Assembly: GCA_046297935.1 (NCBI GenBank) | Contig: JBKBHA010000006.1 | Coordinates: 62,001 to 126,000, forward strand | Reading direction: 5' to 3' | Source: CAYMZZ01 sp046297935 | GTDB taxonomy: Bacteria; Bacteroidota; Bacteroidia; Chitinophagales; Chitinophagaceae | Length of the DNA stretch: 64,000 nt | Part shown: piece by piece, positions 16,786 to 25,171 of the stretch | Layout of the letters: each line of letters opens with the position of its first letter | Numbering within the stretch: the stretch's first letter is position 1 | The notes under the pieces: model-generated | Databases searched by the model: none | What the model was told of the DNA's origin: nothing | Seen by the model: only the letters and a program-made list of their open reading frames with translations | Position numbers and translations under genes: made by a program

Positions 16786-17349
16786 ATGAAAAAAATTGTT
16801 GTGGGAATCACCGGTGCCAGCGGGTCTATATATGCAAAAACGCTGTTGACCAGTTTATTGAAAGTGAAGGACCAATGGTCAGCGCTGGATGTGGTGATGA
16901 GTGATAATGCCCGCCAGGTTTGGGAAACGGAAATGGGCGATCGCGAATTCGAGAACTATCCTGTCCGATTCTTCCACACACAGGACTTTATGGCGCCATT
17001 CGCCTCGGGTTCAGCCGGATACGATAGCCTGATTGTGGTGCCCTGCTCCATGGGCATGCTTGGCAGAATTGCCGGGGGAGTATCGAATGACCTGCTCACC
17101 AGAACAGCCGACGTGATGCTGAAAGAAAGGCGCAAACTCATTCTGGTAGTTCGGGACACACCTTACAACCTTATTCATATCCGCAATATGGAAACGGTGA
17201 CTCTCGCGGGCGGAATCATTTGTCCGGCCACGCCATCCTTCTATAGCCGGCCTCAGAATTTTGAAGAACTGGCCGCCACGGTGACGGATCGTGTACTTGA
17301 CCTGGCCGGTTTCAACATCAAAAGTTATCGTTGGGGCAGCTCCGACTAA
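16786..17349 (+). CDS. ubiX: UbiX-family flavin prenyltransferase
   Basis: 187 residues. The enzyme prenylates FMN to make the cofactor for UbiD-type decarboxylases. The N-terminal phosphate-binding loop is VVGITGASGSIYAKTLL (about 4-20). The conserved central part is LIVVPCSMGMLGRIAGGVSNDLLTRTADV, followed by RRKLILVVRDTPYNLIHIRNM and the Pro-rich loop IICPATPSFY. Length and motifs are typical. No UbiD partner is present in the window, so its client enzyme is elsewhere. It converges on the chitinase gene with a gap of 3 bases between the stops. Confidence 0.94.
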   Translation: MKKIVVGITGASGSIYAKTLLTSLLKVKDQWSALDVVMSDNARQVWETEMGDREFENYPVRFFHTQDFMAPFASGSAGYDSLIVVPCSMGMLGRIAGGVSNDLLTRTADVMLKERRKLILVVRDTPYNLIHIRNMETVTLAGGIICPATPSFYSRPQNFEELAATVTDRVLDLAGFNIKSYRWGSSD

Positions 17350-17352
17350 TGA

Positions 17353-18465
17353 TCAGGGCAAAGGAGTGATGGCGGTTTTATACATGACGTCGAGCAGACC
17401 ATCTTTTTTATGGTCCAGTGTCAATTCCCAAAACATAATTCCATTCAGGCCTTTTTTGAGGGTATAAATGGTTTTGTTTTGTATGGAGGTTTCGTCATCG
17501 AAAGTAGCGAATAGTTTTTCCGACTCATTGTAAGCGTATGGTGCCTGCGCCGCAGGATCGCGATAGAAACGGAAGCCGCTCTCTTTTGAAAGACGCTGGG
17601 CGAAGGTTCGATAGGCGATAAAACTCTTGAACTTACCATCCTTGTACAGTCCGTTGTCGGCAGGCACCACTCCTTCCCAGGTCCGCGCATAAAAGGCGGC
17701 ACCAATGACAATCTTGTTCAAAGGAAAACCAATGCTGTCGAGATATTCAATGGCCTGATTGGCCGACTCCACCTGCTGAGGAGTGGAATATAAAGGGGTG
17801 TGGTGCCCGGTCCGGGTGCTGAAACCGCTTACGAGGTCGTAGCTCATCAAATTAACCCGGTCAATTAGTGGCGCCAGTTTGTTCCATTCAACTGCCTCTT
17901 CCAAAAAACGGGGAAACCCTCCGGCAGCAAAGCTGATTTCGTTTGTAGTGCCCAACTGTGCCCGCAATTCTTCTACCAGCGCCGTAAAATTTTCGCGGTC
18001 GGCCGGCTTCCACGGATGATCGGGATGGCCAGGAATTCCGGGATACTCCCAGTCCAGATCAATACCATCGGTGCCGAAATAATCGTTCAGCTCTTTCACC
18101 GAGCGGGCAAATTCTTTGCGGCCGGTTTCCAGAGCAAATACATCAGAACAGGTTTTGCATCCTCCCCAGCCTCCCAGTGAGAGCATCACACGCAGTTGCT
18201 TATTTTCCTTCTTCAAACCAACCAGCTTGCGAATAGTAGCGCTGTCAGCAGCATTGTCGACATTGAGCCGGTTTCCCTTCAAATGGCAAAAACTGTAAAT
18301 TATATGGGACAGTTTTTCAACCGGGTAACCATCGATGGCGTCAATACCACCAGAATAATATGCAATGATGTTGATTGGTGGGCGCTGCTGAGCTCTTGTT
18401 GGCAGAACAAAAGACAAGGCTGCGGCCAAAAAGAATATTCCGGGAAGAAGTCGGTACCTGTTCAT
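17353..18465 (-). CDS. Secreted GH18 chitinase-family glycoside hydrolase
   Basis: 370 residues with signal peptide (MNRYRLLPGIFFLAAALSFVLP). A single TIM-barrel GH18 domain: strand 1 NIIAYYSGG, the substrate loop VMLSLGGWGGCKTC and the catalytic DGIDLDWEYPG, whose last Glu is the proton donor and whose Asp residues support the substrate-assisted mechanism. VNLMSYDL and the C-terminal GIMFWELTLDHK are also standard. It would cleave chitin or a related GlcNAc polymer in the periplasm or outside. No carbohydrate-binding module and no type IX C-terminal signal domain are seen. It lies 89 bases downstream of the GH5 gene on the same strand, possibly one transcript. Confidence 0.93.
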   Translation of the reverse strand: MNRYRLLPGIFFLAAALSFVLPTRAQQRPPINIIAYYSGGIDAIDGYPVEKLSHIIYSFCHLKGNRLNVDNAADSATIRKLVGLKKENKQLRVMLSLGGWGGCKTCSDVFALETGRKEFARSVKELNDYFGTDGIDLDWEYPGIPGHPDHPWKPADRENFTALVEELRAQLGTTNEISFAAGGFPRFLEEAVEWNKLAPLIDRVNLMSYDLVSGFSTRTGHHTPLYSTPQQVESANQAIEYLDSIGFPLNKIVIGAAFYARTWEGVVPADNGLYKDGKFKSFIAYRTFAQRLSKESGFRFYRDPAAQAPYAYNESEKLFATFDDETSIQNKTIYTLKKGLNGIMFWELTLDHKKDGLLDVMYKTAITPLP

Positions 18466-18554
18466 CGAAAAACTGTTTGTTTATTGTATCAATGTGACAA
18501 AAAATGGTCGGATGTAACCAACAATATACAGTTTTTCGCGGGCAGCAAAGCATG

Positions 18555-19523
18555 TTAACGCTTCCAGCCATTGTATTTTCGAATCAGATCCCGTGCTTTC
18601 AGGCCTGACTCCTTCAAGTCGCCGTCGCCCCAATTGCCGGTTGACGATGCTGAAGGCAACAACACCGAACAAGTTTCGTCTTTATCAGATACTGACCAGG
18701 TAACCCAACTGACTTTGTTGGTTTCTGCCCAATCAATCCAATGCTGCCATTCCTGATCATTGATCGGACCATTGCCGGTGGCTTCCATACCCGCACATTC
18801 CGAAATAAAAAGAGGTATTCCTTTTTTCAAAGCTTCGCTGCCACGGTCACGAAGAAATTGATGATGAGTAGCCGCATAGTAATGCAGCGTATACATAATA
18901 TTGGTCCACCCCGTCAAAGGCGCATCAGCAACCAGATGCAGGTCCTGATCCCAATGAGGAGAGCCAACCAGTATGATATTATCAGGATCCAGTTCGCGAA
19001 TGGCTTGAATAATTTCGTTCGAGTATTCCTTTACAGCGTCCCAGGATTCATCGTCGGGCTCGTTGAAGATTTCGTAAATCACGTGGGGATGCCTGCCATA
19101 TTTCCCGGCCATTTCGCGGAAAAAAGCCTTTGCTTCCGGCAAATTGATATTATGACTATGCCAGTCGATGATTACATAGATATCGGCCGCAATTGCAGCG
19201 TCAACCACCGACATGATCTTTTCTTTTGACCACTCTGACTTTTTCAAATAACTGTTCTCACCAGGCTCCACACCAAGGGCAGCCCTTACCACATTTACTC
19301 CCCAGTCTTTCTGAAGCCATTTTACGGTAGAACCGTTGTAAAACCGCGGCCAAAAGCAGTGCCAGCCATAGCTCATTCCTCGCAAAACGAGTGGTTCGCC
19401 TTTTTGGTCTACCAGTTGTGTACCTTTTACGGCCAGTTGTCCATGATCCTTTACCTGCTGGCGAGCCATACAGGGATTTCGGTAAATAATCAGGCAAAGT
19501 ACAATTGCAGTAAAAATTCGCAT
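18555..19523 (-). CDS. Secreted GH5 endoglucanase-like glycoside hydrolase
   Basis: 322 residues from the ATG at 19523, chosen because it starts the signal peptide MRIFTAIVLCLIIYRNPCMA; an upstream ATG would add 16 residues without a signal. GH5 landmarks: RGMSYGWHCFWPRFYN at the N-terminal strand, YVIIDWHSHN, the acid/base Glu in YEIFNEPDD, LHYYAATH and the nucleophile Glu in PLFISECAG, then WVTWSVSDKDETCS. The pattern fits subfamily 2 cellulases (beta-1,4-glucan). Length is that of a catalytic domain alone. Paired with the GH18 gene it suggests breakdown of mixed polysaccharides from fungi or plants. Confidence 0.9.
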   Translation of the reverse strand: MRIFTAIVLCLIIYRNPCMARQQVKDHGQLAVKGTQLVDQKGEPLVLRGMSYGWHCFWPRFYNGSTVKWLQKDWGVNVVRAALGVEPGENSYLKKSEWSKEKIMSVVDAAIAADIYVIIDWHSHNINLPEAKAFFREMAGKYGRHPHVIYEIFNEPDDESWDAVKEYSNEIIQAIRELDPDNIILVGSPHWDQDLHLVADAPLTGWTNIMYTLHYYAATHHQFLRDRGSEALKKGIPLFISECAGMEATGNGPINDQEWQHWIDWAETNKVSWVTWSVSDKDETCSVLLPSASSTGNWGDGDLKESGLKARDLIRKYNGWKR

Positions 19524-19673
19524 GGCATCAATTTTGATGAATATCGTTGATTTTGACTGTTTCCGGCACATTTGGTTAACACAAGATAAAGATTGGATAA
19601 AAAGATGCTGAATTTGCCGAGAGCTTGATTTTGGCGATAATCCATTCTATCTTTAAATCTGAAACAGAATCCC

Positions 19674-20300
19674 GTGAATTACCAACATCCTCAGGAACTA
19701 ATTAGTAGCAAATGGAAGGCCTATGGTGGCCGCTCTCCGGTAAGTTATTTTTTCAATCAGATTCACCCATTACCTATTGCCGCACTCGATCTGCTCGATC
19801 GAAGCACCTATGTGATGCAGGTACCCAAAGGCGAGCTCATCTTCAAAGCGGGCAGCACAGGCGATCTGCTTTATTTTATCGTGAAGGGTGCCGTACGCGG
19901 ATTTCTGGTGGAGGACGGTAAAGAGATCACAACCTGGATCAATGAAGAAAACGAGGTGATCGGTACTATCCGTAATCTCGGATTAAGCCGCCCATCGGAA
20001 GAAATGGTGCAGGCAATTGAATACTGCGAACTGATTGCCATTCCTTACAATACCATTGAGGATCTCTATCGACAATATGTTGAAGCGAATATCGTAGGCC
20101 GAATTATTCTGGAAGAAAGTTACCGCGATGCAGAAGAACGGGCATACATTTCACGAATCCATTCTGCTGAAAAAAAATACAAGCGGCTGCTCGATACCCG
20201 CCCCAACCTTTGCAACCGGGTACCTCTTAAGCACATCGCTTCCTATCTGTGTATGACCATTGAGACGCTCAGCCGAATTAGAAATAAGCGAAATTTCTAG
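19674..20300 (+). CDS. Crp/Fnr-family transcriptional regulator
   Basis: 208 residues starting with GTG at 19674. The cyclic-nucleotide-binding jelly roll spans about 25-140 (MQVPKGELIFKAGSTGDLLYFIVKGAVRGF). The C-terminal winged helix has the recognition stretch VPLKHIASYLCMTIETLSRIR. The Fe-S Cys set of FNR is absent. Such single-domain regulators are numerous in Chitinophagaceae and their ligands are mostly unknown. It is followed by a non-coding stretch holding three TGGTCA-type boxes and then a secreted-protein gene, which could be a target. Confidence 0.85.
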   Translation: MNYQHPQELISSKWKAYGGRSPVSYFFNQIHPLPIAALDLLDRSTYVMQVPKGELIFKAGSTGDLLYFIVKGAVRGFLVEDGKEITTWINEENEVIGTIRNLGLSRPSEEMVQAIEYCELIAIPYNTIEDLYRQYVEANIVGRIILEESYRDAEERAYISRIHSAEKKYKRLLDTRPNLCNRVPLKHIASYLCMTIETLSRIRNKRNF

Positions 20301-20316
20301 TAGTCAGAACAGTATT

Positions 20317-20377
20317 TGCCAATGGTCAGCAAATAGCTGCCAGTGGTCAAGCTTCCCAAATTCCTGCAGATGACCAT
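20317..20377. promoter_or_regulatory. Cluster of TGGTCA-type boxes upstream of the secreted-protein gene
   Basis: TGCCAATGGTCAGC (20317-20330) and TGCCAGTGGTCAAGC (20338-20352) are near-identical direct repeats 21 bases apart, that is two helical turns. TGACCAT (20371-20377) is the same core inverted. The spacing and position before the next gene suggest a binding site, perhaps for the adjacent Crp/Fnr protein. Confidence 0.4.
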
Positions 20378-20422
20378 AGTAGTTTAGAGTATAAATTATT
20401 TTCTCACTCAAAAACTATTGTC

Positions 20423-20887
20423 ATGAAACAACGCTCTTTTTTCCGCTCTTCTTTCTGGCTACTGCTGGCAATTGCCGGGGCCTGGACTGTTTCCTCATTC
20501 ACCATCTTCCGCGGCGGCGAAGGTTTCGAAGTGTTTATCGATGACCAGCCCGTTCTGCAGCATTTCGGTAAGGACCTCAACAAGACCGGCCAGTTAACTA
20601 TCAATGCAGGTTCGGAGGCACGTGAACTCCGTGTGCTCTATCATCACTGCGGACAAAATGGTACTGACCGGCAGCTAAGTCTGCGCGATGCGAACAACAA
20701 ACTGGTGAAAACCTGGAAATTCAACAATGCCGGCAAAAATGTGTCGGCCATGCGCATCCCATTGAAAGAACTGCAGGCTTTCAGGACTGCTGCCCGTTAC
20801 ACGCTGCATTACCAGTCATCTGAAATTCCGCAGGGGCGCGATCTGCTGGTGTTGAAAACCCAATCGGGCAGCCTGGCTCGAAAATGA
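20423..20887 (+). CDS. Small secreted protein of unknown function
   Basis: 154 residues. The N-terminus MKQRSFFRSSFWLLLAIAGAWTVSSF looks like a signal peptide or anchor. The rest is probably all beta (FEVFIDDQPVLQHFGKDL, ELRVLYHHCGQNGTDRQLSLRDANNKLVKTW), ending with a stretch ending in QSGSLARK. One Cys only. I do not recognise a family, although the 'FTIF-RGG-EGFEVFID' start is of a kind common in Bacteroidota secreted proteins. It follows the Crp/Fnr gene and the TGGTCA boxes and precedes the OM barrel gene by 63 bases, so the two may be one unit at the cell surface. Confidence 0.7.
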   Translation: MKQRSFFRSSFWLLLAIAGAWTVSSFTIFRGGEGFEVFIDDQPVLQHFGKDLNKTGQLTINAGSEARELRVLYHHCGQNGTDRQLSLRDANNKLVKTWKFNNAGKNVSAMRIPLKELQAFRTAARYTLHYQSSEIPQGRDLLVLKTQSGSLARK

Positions 20888-20950
20888 GGACAGCACCGCG
20901 GGGTCATACTTTATAAGGGTGTTTTGCGTTATTGACGAAACCATTTACCC

Positions 20951-21805
20951 ATGAAAAGGCTGACCCTGCTTCTGTTCATCCTCCCTTACGCCGCTATGAG
21001 CCAGAACTTCCACTTTTCAACAAGGCTGGGAATAGCTACTTATAATGGCGACCTGAAGGCAAGTTCTCTTTCGCTGAGTCAAAGCCGGTTTATGGGTTCG
21101 CTCGGAGTTCGATATGATCTTACCGAACATATTGCGCTTCGCTCCTACCTGAGCCTGGGCGGCTTGAAGGCGGACGATAAGAAAGGTACCGATGCAATGA
21201 AACTTCGAAATCTGAATTTCAAGAGTTCGATCTTCGAATGGGAAGCTGGTATTCACTACAGTATTCTTGATCTGAACTATCATTGGTGGACGCCCTTTGT
21301 ATCTGCCGGAATAGGATTGTTTCATTTTAATCCGAAAACGGTAGACGAGAACGGCAATAAAGTTAAACTACAGCCATTGGCCACCGAAGGCCAGGGTGTA
21401 GTACAGGGAGTAAAACCCTACAAACTAACGCAATTCAATATTCCCATTTCTGTGGGCGTAGAGCGAATGCTCAATGAAGATATGCGGGTGGGACTTGAAC
21501 TTGGCTACCGGAAATGTTTTACCGATTATCTCGATGATGTAAGCGGTCTCTATGCCGATCAGGCAGTGTTGCTGGCTGCCAAAGGGCAACAGTCGGTTGA
21601 TCTTGCTTACCGCGGCGACGAAGTGGGCGCCGGGCCCTATCCCGGAGCTGGTGCTGTTCGCGGCAACAGCGACAATAAAGATGGTTACCTTTTTATCAAT
21701 CTCAACTTCACACTGCGCTTCTACTTTGATAAATACAAGCAAATTGCCGGGTTGCCAAGCTCAAAGCGTTCGAAAAAAGTTGGATGCCCGGAGAGTCGTT
21801 ATTAA
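20951..21805 (+). CDS. Outer-membrane beta-barrel protein (DUF6089-like)
   Basis: 284 residues with signal peptide MKRLTLLLFILPYAAMSQ. The mature part alternates short amphipathic strands with aromatic ends, e.g. GIATYNGDLKA, GSLGVRYDL, LRSYLSLGGLKADDKK, YHWWTPFVSAGIGLFHFNP, and DMRVGLELGYRKCFTDYLDDVSG, which is typical of the small DUF6089 barrels of Bacteroidota. The last strand, LFINLNFTLRFYF, precedes a basic tail (SSKRSKKVGCPE), so the barrel is not strictly C-terminal. No pore or ligand function can be inferred. It ends 11 bases before the convergent aldo/keto reductase gene. Confidence 0.82.
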   Translation: MKRLTLLLFILPYAAMSQNFHFSTRLGIATYNGDLKASSLSLSQSRFMGSLGVRYDLTEHIALRSYLSLGGLKADDKKGTDAMKLRNLNFKSSIFEWEAGIHYSILDLNYHWWTPFVSAGIGLFHFNPKTVDENGNKVKLQPLATEGQGVVQGVKPYKLTQFNIPISVGVERMLNEDMRVGLELGYRKCFTDYLDDVSGLYADQAVLLAAKGQQSVDLAYRGDEVGAGPYPGAGAVRGNSDNKDGYLFINLNFTLRFYFDKYKQIAGLPSSKRSKKVGCPESRY

Positions 21806-21816
21806 TGGTGCAGCCC

Positions 21817-22815
21817 TCAATCACGCTTTAACTGCAGATTTTTAACGGCCTCGGTAATGGCACTTATTTCATCCTGCGATAATTCAAAATCCAAAGCGGC
21901 TGCATTCTGTATTGCCTGTTCCTTATTTCGGGCTCCAACCAGCGCGATGCTGATGCCTGGCTGGGCCACCGTCCAAAGCAGTACGAGTTGAGCAAGGCTG
22001 CAACCTTTGTTAACAGCCATCGGCCGGATCTGGTCGAAAAAGCTTTGGATGGTGGCCAGATTTTCTTCCCGGAAATAATAAAGGCCGGCACGGTGATCGC
22101 CTTCATTGAATTGATGCCCGGATTTGATTTTTCCTGTCAACAATCCCCGCTCAAGCGGACTATAAGCAAGAATTGAAAGTTCATGTTGAAGACAAAATGG
22201 TACTACCGCGTCTTCAATGCCACGCTTAACCATGCTGTAGGGTACCTGGTTTGATACGAGCGGCACGTATTTCATTGCCTCGGCCAGTTGTTTTTCGTCG
22301 TAATTGCAAACGCCTGCAAATCTTACCTTTCCCTGCTCAATCAGACGGGCCACTGCTTCCATACTTTCCTGGATAGGTGTGGTAACATCGGGCCAATGAA
22401 TCTGATACAGATCGATATAATCAGTTTTTAAACGCCTAAGGCTTTGCTCGCATTCATAAATAATACTATCACGGCTGGCAAGTTTGTAAATATCAATCTC
22501 TTCTCCTTCATTATTCCTGCTATGAAACGCAAAATCACCCTTCGCCAAATCCCAGCGCATGCCGAACTTGGTCAGTATTTGGACTTTATCTCTCGGAATA
22601 CCCTGAATGGCTTCGCCTACAATATCCTCGCTATGCCCCTGACCATAAATCGGTGCCGTGTCGATGGAAGTAACACCCTGAGCGTATGAAGCCCTGATGG
22701 CGTCCACGGCATCTTTTCGTTCTGAACCGCCCCACATCCATCCGCCCGCTGCCCAGGCACCGAAACTGATAACGGACAGTTCAAGATCGGAGTTTCCAAT
22801 TTTACGATAAATCAT
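21817..22815 (-). CDS. Aldo/keto reductase
   Basis: 332 residues from the ATG at 22815 (MIYRKIGNSDLELSVISFGAWA). An NADP(H)-dependent TIM-barrel oxidoreductase. The catalytic tetrad is partly readable: DTAPIYGQGHSEDIVGEA contains Asp and Tyr, KFGMRWDL the Lys, and YQIHWPD the His. The nucleotide-binding end ALVGARNKEQAIQN is present. The sequence type is the 'L-glyceraldehyde 3-phosphate reductase / general AKR' group, and the substrate cannot be told. The DMT transporter gene lies 21 bases upstream on the same strand, so both are likely transcribed together. Confidence 0.91.
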   Translation of the reverse strand: MIYRKIGNSDLELSVISFGAWAAGGWMWGGSERKDAVDAIRASYAQGVTSIDTAPIYGQGHSEDIVGEAIQGIPRDKVQILTKFGMRWDLAKGDFAFHSRNNEGEEIDIYKLASRDSIIYECEQSLRRLKTDYIDLYQIHWPDVTTPIQESMEAVARLIEQGKVRFAGVCNYDEKQLAEAMKYVPLVSNQVPYSMVKRGIEDAVVPFCLQHELSILAYSPLERGLLTGKIKSGHQFNEGDHRAGLYYFREENLATIQSFFDQIRPMAVNKGCSLAQLVLLWTVAQPGISIALVGARNKEQAIQNAAALDFELSQDEISAITEAVKNLQLKRD

Positions 22816-22836
22816 GAGGTTCAAGTTTTATGCAGA

Positions 22837-23751
22837 TCAATTTTTAAACAATTTCCAGTTTGCCAGCAATATTCCTGCAAAAACCAGGATCATGCTCACA
22901 AAATGCACCATGCCAAAGCTTTCCTTCAGGAAAACAGCGGCTTCCAGGCCGCTAAAGACCGGAATCAGGTTTCCGAACAAAGCTGTACGACCTGCACCAA
23001 GCGAAGCAATGGCGCGGTTCCAGCAAAGAAAACTTATGACTGAAGTGCCTGCTCCCAGGTAGAGAATGATCCAGAACAAAGAAAGATCCCAACTGACCGC
23101 AGGCGAATGGGCTCTTTCCCAAAACAAAACCGGCATCAGCAAAAGCGTACCCAATGCAAAGATTACCCAGAGAAAAGCAAGTGGCGGTATATTAGCCGGC
23201 TTGCGCCTGGCAAGTGTGTTATAAATAGCAAATGACAATGCTGCCAGCAACACCCAGCCATCGCCTCGCGTAAACGAAAGTGATAACAGGTTTGAAAAAT
23301 TTCCGCGCGCAAGCAAAAACAATACTCCGGCTATACAAAGCAACAGGCCCCACAGTTTAAAACGATCCAGGCGCTCCTTCAAAAATATCCTGGCCAGTAT
23401 CAACGCCATTACTGGTGAAGAAGTAGTGCCAATTAGCGCAAGATTGGTCGCCGTGGTATAGTGAGCCCCCACGTATACCAGTGTGTTGAACAGGGTAATG
23501 CCAGTTAATGCGGTGACAAACAAATACCCGGCCGCCTTTCTGATGGCGGGCCAGTGAGCGCGTACCTCCTTCCAGGCAAATGGCAGTAAAATAACAGTAC
23601 CTGTAATCCAGCGAAAGAAAGCCAATGTACCGGGTGGCATCTGATGAATTACACCACGCGCCACCACAAAATTGCCTGACCACACGATGACGGCTATTAA
23701 TGCAAGTCCAACACCCGCCAATCTGTTTTTTTCCGAAAGAGTATGCGACAT
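22837..23751 (-). CDS. DMT-family (EamA) transporter
   Basis: 304 residues with about ten membrane segments, made of two EamA repeats (first about 10-145, second about 155-300). Helices such as GVGLALIAVIVWSGNFVVA and LFWIILYLGAGTSVISFLCW are clear. The family includes exporters of amino acids and metabolites at the inner membrane; the substrate is unknown. A promoter box TATCTTTG lies 7 bases upstream of the ATG. It is the first gene of a probable two-gene operon with the aldo/keto reductase, and divergent from the acyl-CoA hydrolase gene. Confidence 0.9.
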   Translation of the reverse strand: MSHTLSEKNRLAGVGLALIAVIVWSGNFVVARGVIHQMPPGTLAFFRWITGTVILLPFAWKEVRAHWPAIRKAAGYLFVTALTGITLFNTLVYVGAHYTTATNLALIGTTSSPVMALILARIFLKERLDRFKLWGLLLCIAGVLFLLARGNFSNLLSLSFTRGDGWVLLAALSFAIYNTLARRKPANIPPLAFLWVIFALGTLLLMPVLFWERAHSPAVSWDLSLFWIILYLGAGTSVISFLCWNRAIASLGAGRTALFGNLIPVFSGLEAAVFLKESFGMVHFVSMILVFAGILLANWKLFKN

Positions 23752-23758
23752 TGAATGG

Positions 23759-23766
23759 CAAAGATA
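23759..23766 (-). promoter_or_regulatory. Bacteroidota -7 promoter box of the DMT-AKR operon
   Basis: On the minus strand TATCTTTG matches TAnnTTTG; seven bases separate it from the ATG (23751), leaving almost no leader. Confidence 0.5.
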
Positions 23767-23869
23767 ATGGCATCAGCGCGATCTGCGAATCAGTGGAAAA
23801 GCTGAATTATAAATGATAGAGGTCAGTGGAGGCGCTAATATCCGTCATTTCGCAAATGCGTATAGGCAG

Positions 23870-23877
23870 TAGTTTTG
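23870..23877 (+). promoter_or_regulatory. Bacteroidota -7 promoter box abutting the acyl-CoA hydrolase start
   Basis: TAGTTTTG matches TAnnTTTG and ends only 4 bases before the ATG at 23882. If used, the transcript would be leaderless. Confidence 0.45.
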
Positions 23878-23881
23878 CAGA

Positions 23882-25168
23882 ATGAACAACACTGTTTCGC
23901 ATTCGTCTGCTGCCGAAGCAATGTCGGTAGTACAACCCGGTCATCGAATTTTCATCCAGGGCAGCGCGCAAACCCCCACTTTTTTGTTGAAGGCTCTGGC
24001 GGCAGAGGCTGGACGACTGAAAAATGTTGAACTGGTTTCCATCACGGTTTACGGCGATGTTCAACTGGACAAGCCCGAATACGAAGGAATTTTCCATTTC
24101 AATTCGATGTTTGTATCAGCCTCGCTTCGACAGGCGGTAAGAGAAGGAAGGGCCGACTATATACCCGTGTTCCTGAGTGAAATTCCTGAATTATTCAAAC
24201 AACGGATATTGCCGATCGATGTGGCTCTGGTACAGGTGTCACCACCCGATGCACACGGCTATTGCTCACTCGGCATTTCCGTAGATATAGCCCGCTCTGC
24301 TGTTAATACCGCCACTTATGTAATTGCACAGGTCAATCCTCAGGTGCCACGAACACATGGAGATGGACTGATTCATAGTTCCCGCTTTCATGCCATGCTG
24401 TATCATGATGCTCCATTGTTCGAGGCAAACTACTCAGAAAAGGTAACGGATACCGAACGTAGGATCGCTGCTCATGTTGCTTCGCTTGTGGAAGACCGCA
24501 GTACATTACAAATGGGCATCGGTTCCATTCCCGATGCCGTATTGCAGGCTCTGGCAACCCATAAAGACCTGGGTGTTCATACCGAAATGTGTTCCGACGG
24601 GATTATTGACCTCATGGAAAAGGATGTTATAAATAATAGGTACAAAAATATTCATCCGAACAAGACAGTGAGTGCATTCGCCCTGGGAACCCGCAGGCTG
24701 TACGATTATATCCACGACAACCCCGCCTTCAATTTCCTCGACATCGACTATGTGAACGACCCCCATATCATCCGCCGAAATCATCGGATGGTTTCCATCA
24801 ACAGTGCTATTGAAGTTGATCTGACCGGGCAGGTTTGCGCCGATTCCATTGGCACATATCAATATTCCGGCGTGGGCGGGCAAATGGATTTTATGAGAGG
24901 CGCCGCACTGAGCGAGGGCGGGAAACCAATAATCGCACTTCCCTCCCGAACTTTGAAAGGCATACCGCGGATCGTACCCTTTTTAAAACCAGGCGCTGGC
25001 GTAGTTACCACGCGTGCACATATGCACTATGTTGTAACGGAATTTGGTATTGCTTACCTGTTTGGAAAGAACTTCAGGCAGCGGGCAAAGGCGCTGATCA
25101 ATATTGCTCACCCTGATGATCGCGAAACACTGGAACGAGCCTGCCACGAACGCTTTCAACGCTTCTGA
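23882..25168 (+). CDS. Acetyl-CoA hydrolase/CoA-transferase family protein
   Basis: 428 residues, the usual length of the 4-hydroxybutyrate CoA-transferase/acetyl-CoA hydrolase group. The N-terminal domain starts at PGHRIFIQGSAQTPTFLLKAL. The central part contains LQMGIGSIPDAVLQAL and the candidate catalytic Glu in VHTEMCSDGIIDLME, and the C-terminal oxyanion-loop motif is YSGVGGQMDFMRGA. The end, HYVVTEFGIAYLFGKN, followed by RAKALINIAHPDDRETL, is highly typical. It exchanges CoA between short-chain acids and acyl-CoA in the cytosol; the exact acyl group cannot be told. It converges with the amidase gene with 3 bases between the stop codons. Confidence 0.92.
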   Translation: MNNTVSHSSAAEAMSVVQPGHRIFIQGSAQTPTFLLKALAAEAGRLKNVELVSITVYGDVQLDKPEYEGIFHFNSMFVSASLRQAVREGRADYIPVFLSEIPELFKQRILPIDVALVQVSPPDAHGYCSLGISVDIARSAVNTATYVIAQVNPQVPRTHGDGLIHSSRFHAMLYHDAPLFEANYSEKVTDTERRIAAHVASLVEDRSTLQMGIGSIPDAVLQALATHKDLGVHTEMCSDGIIDLMEKDVINNRYKNIHPNKTVSAFALGTRRLYDYIHDNPAFNFLDIDYVNDPHIIRRNHRMVSINSAIEVDLTGQVCADSIGTYQYSGVGGQMDFMRGAALSEGGKPIIALPSRTLKGIPRIVPFLKPGAGVVTTRAHMHYVVTEFGIAYLFGKNFRQRAKALINIAHPDDRETLERACHERFQRF

Positions 25169-25171
25169 TCA

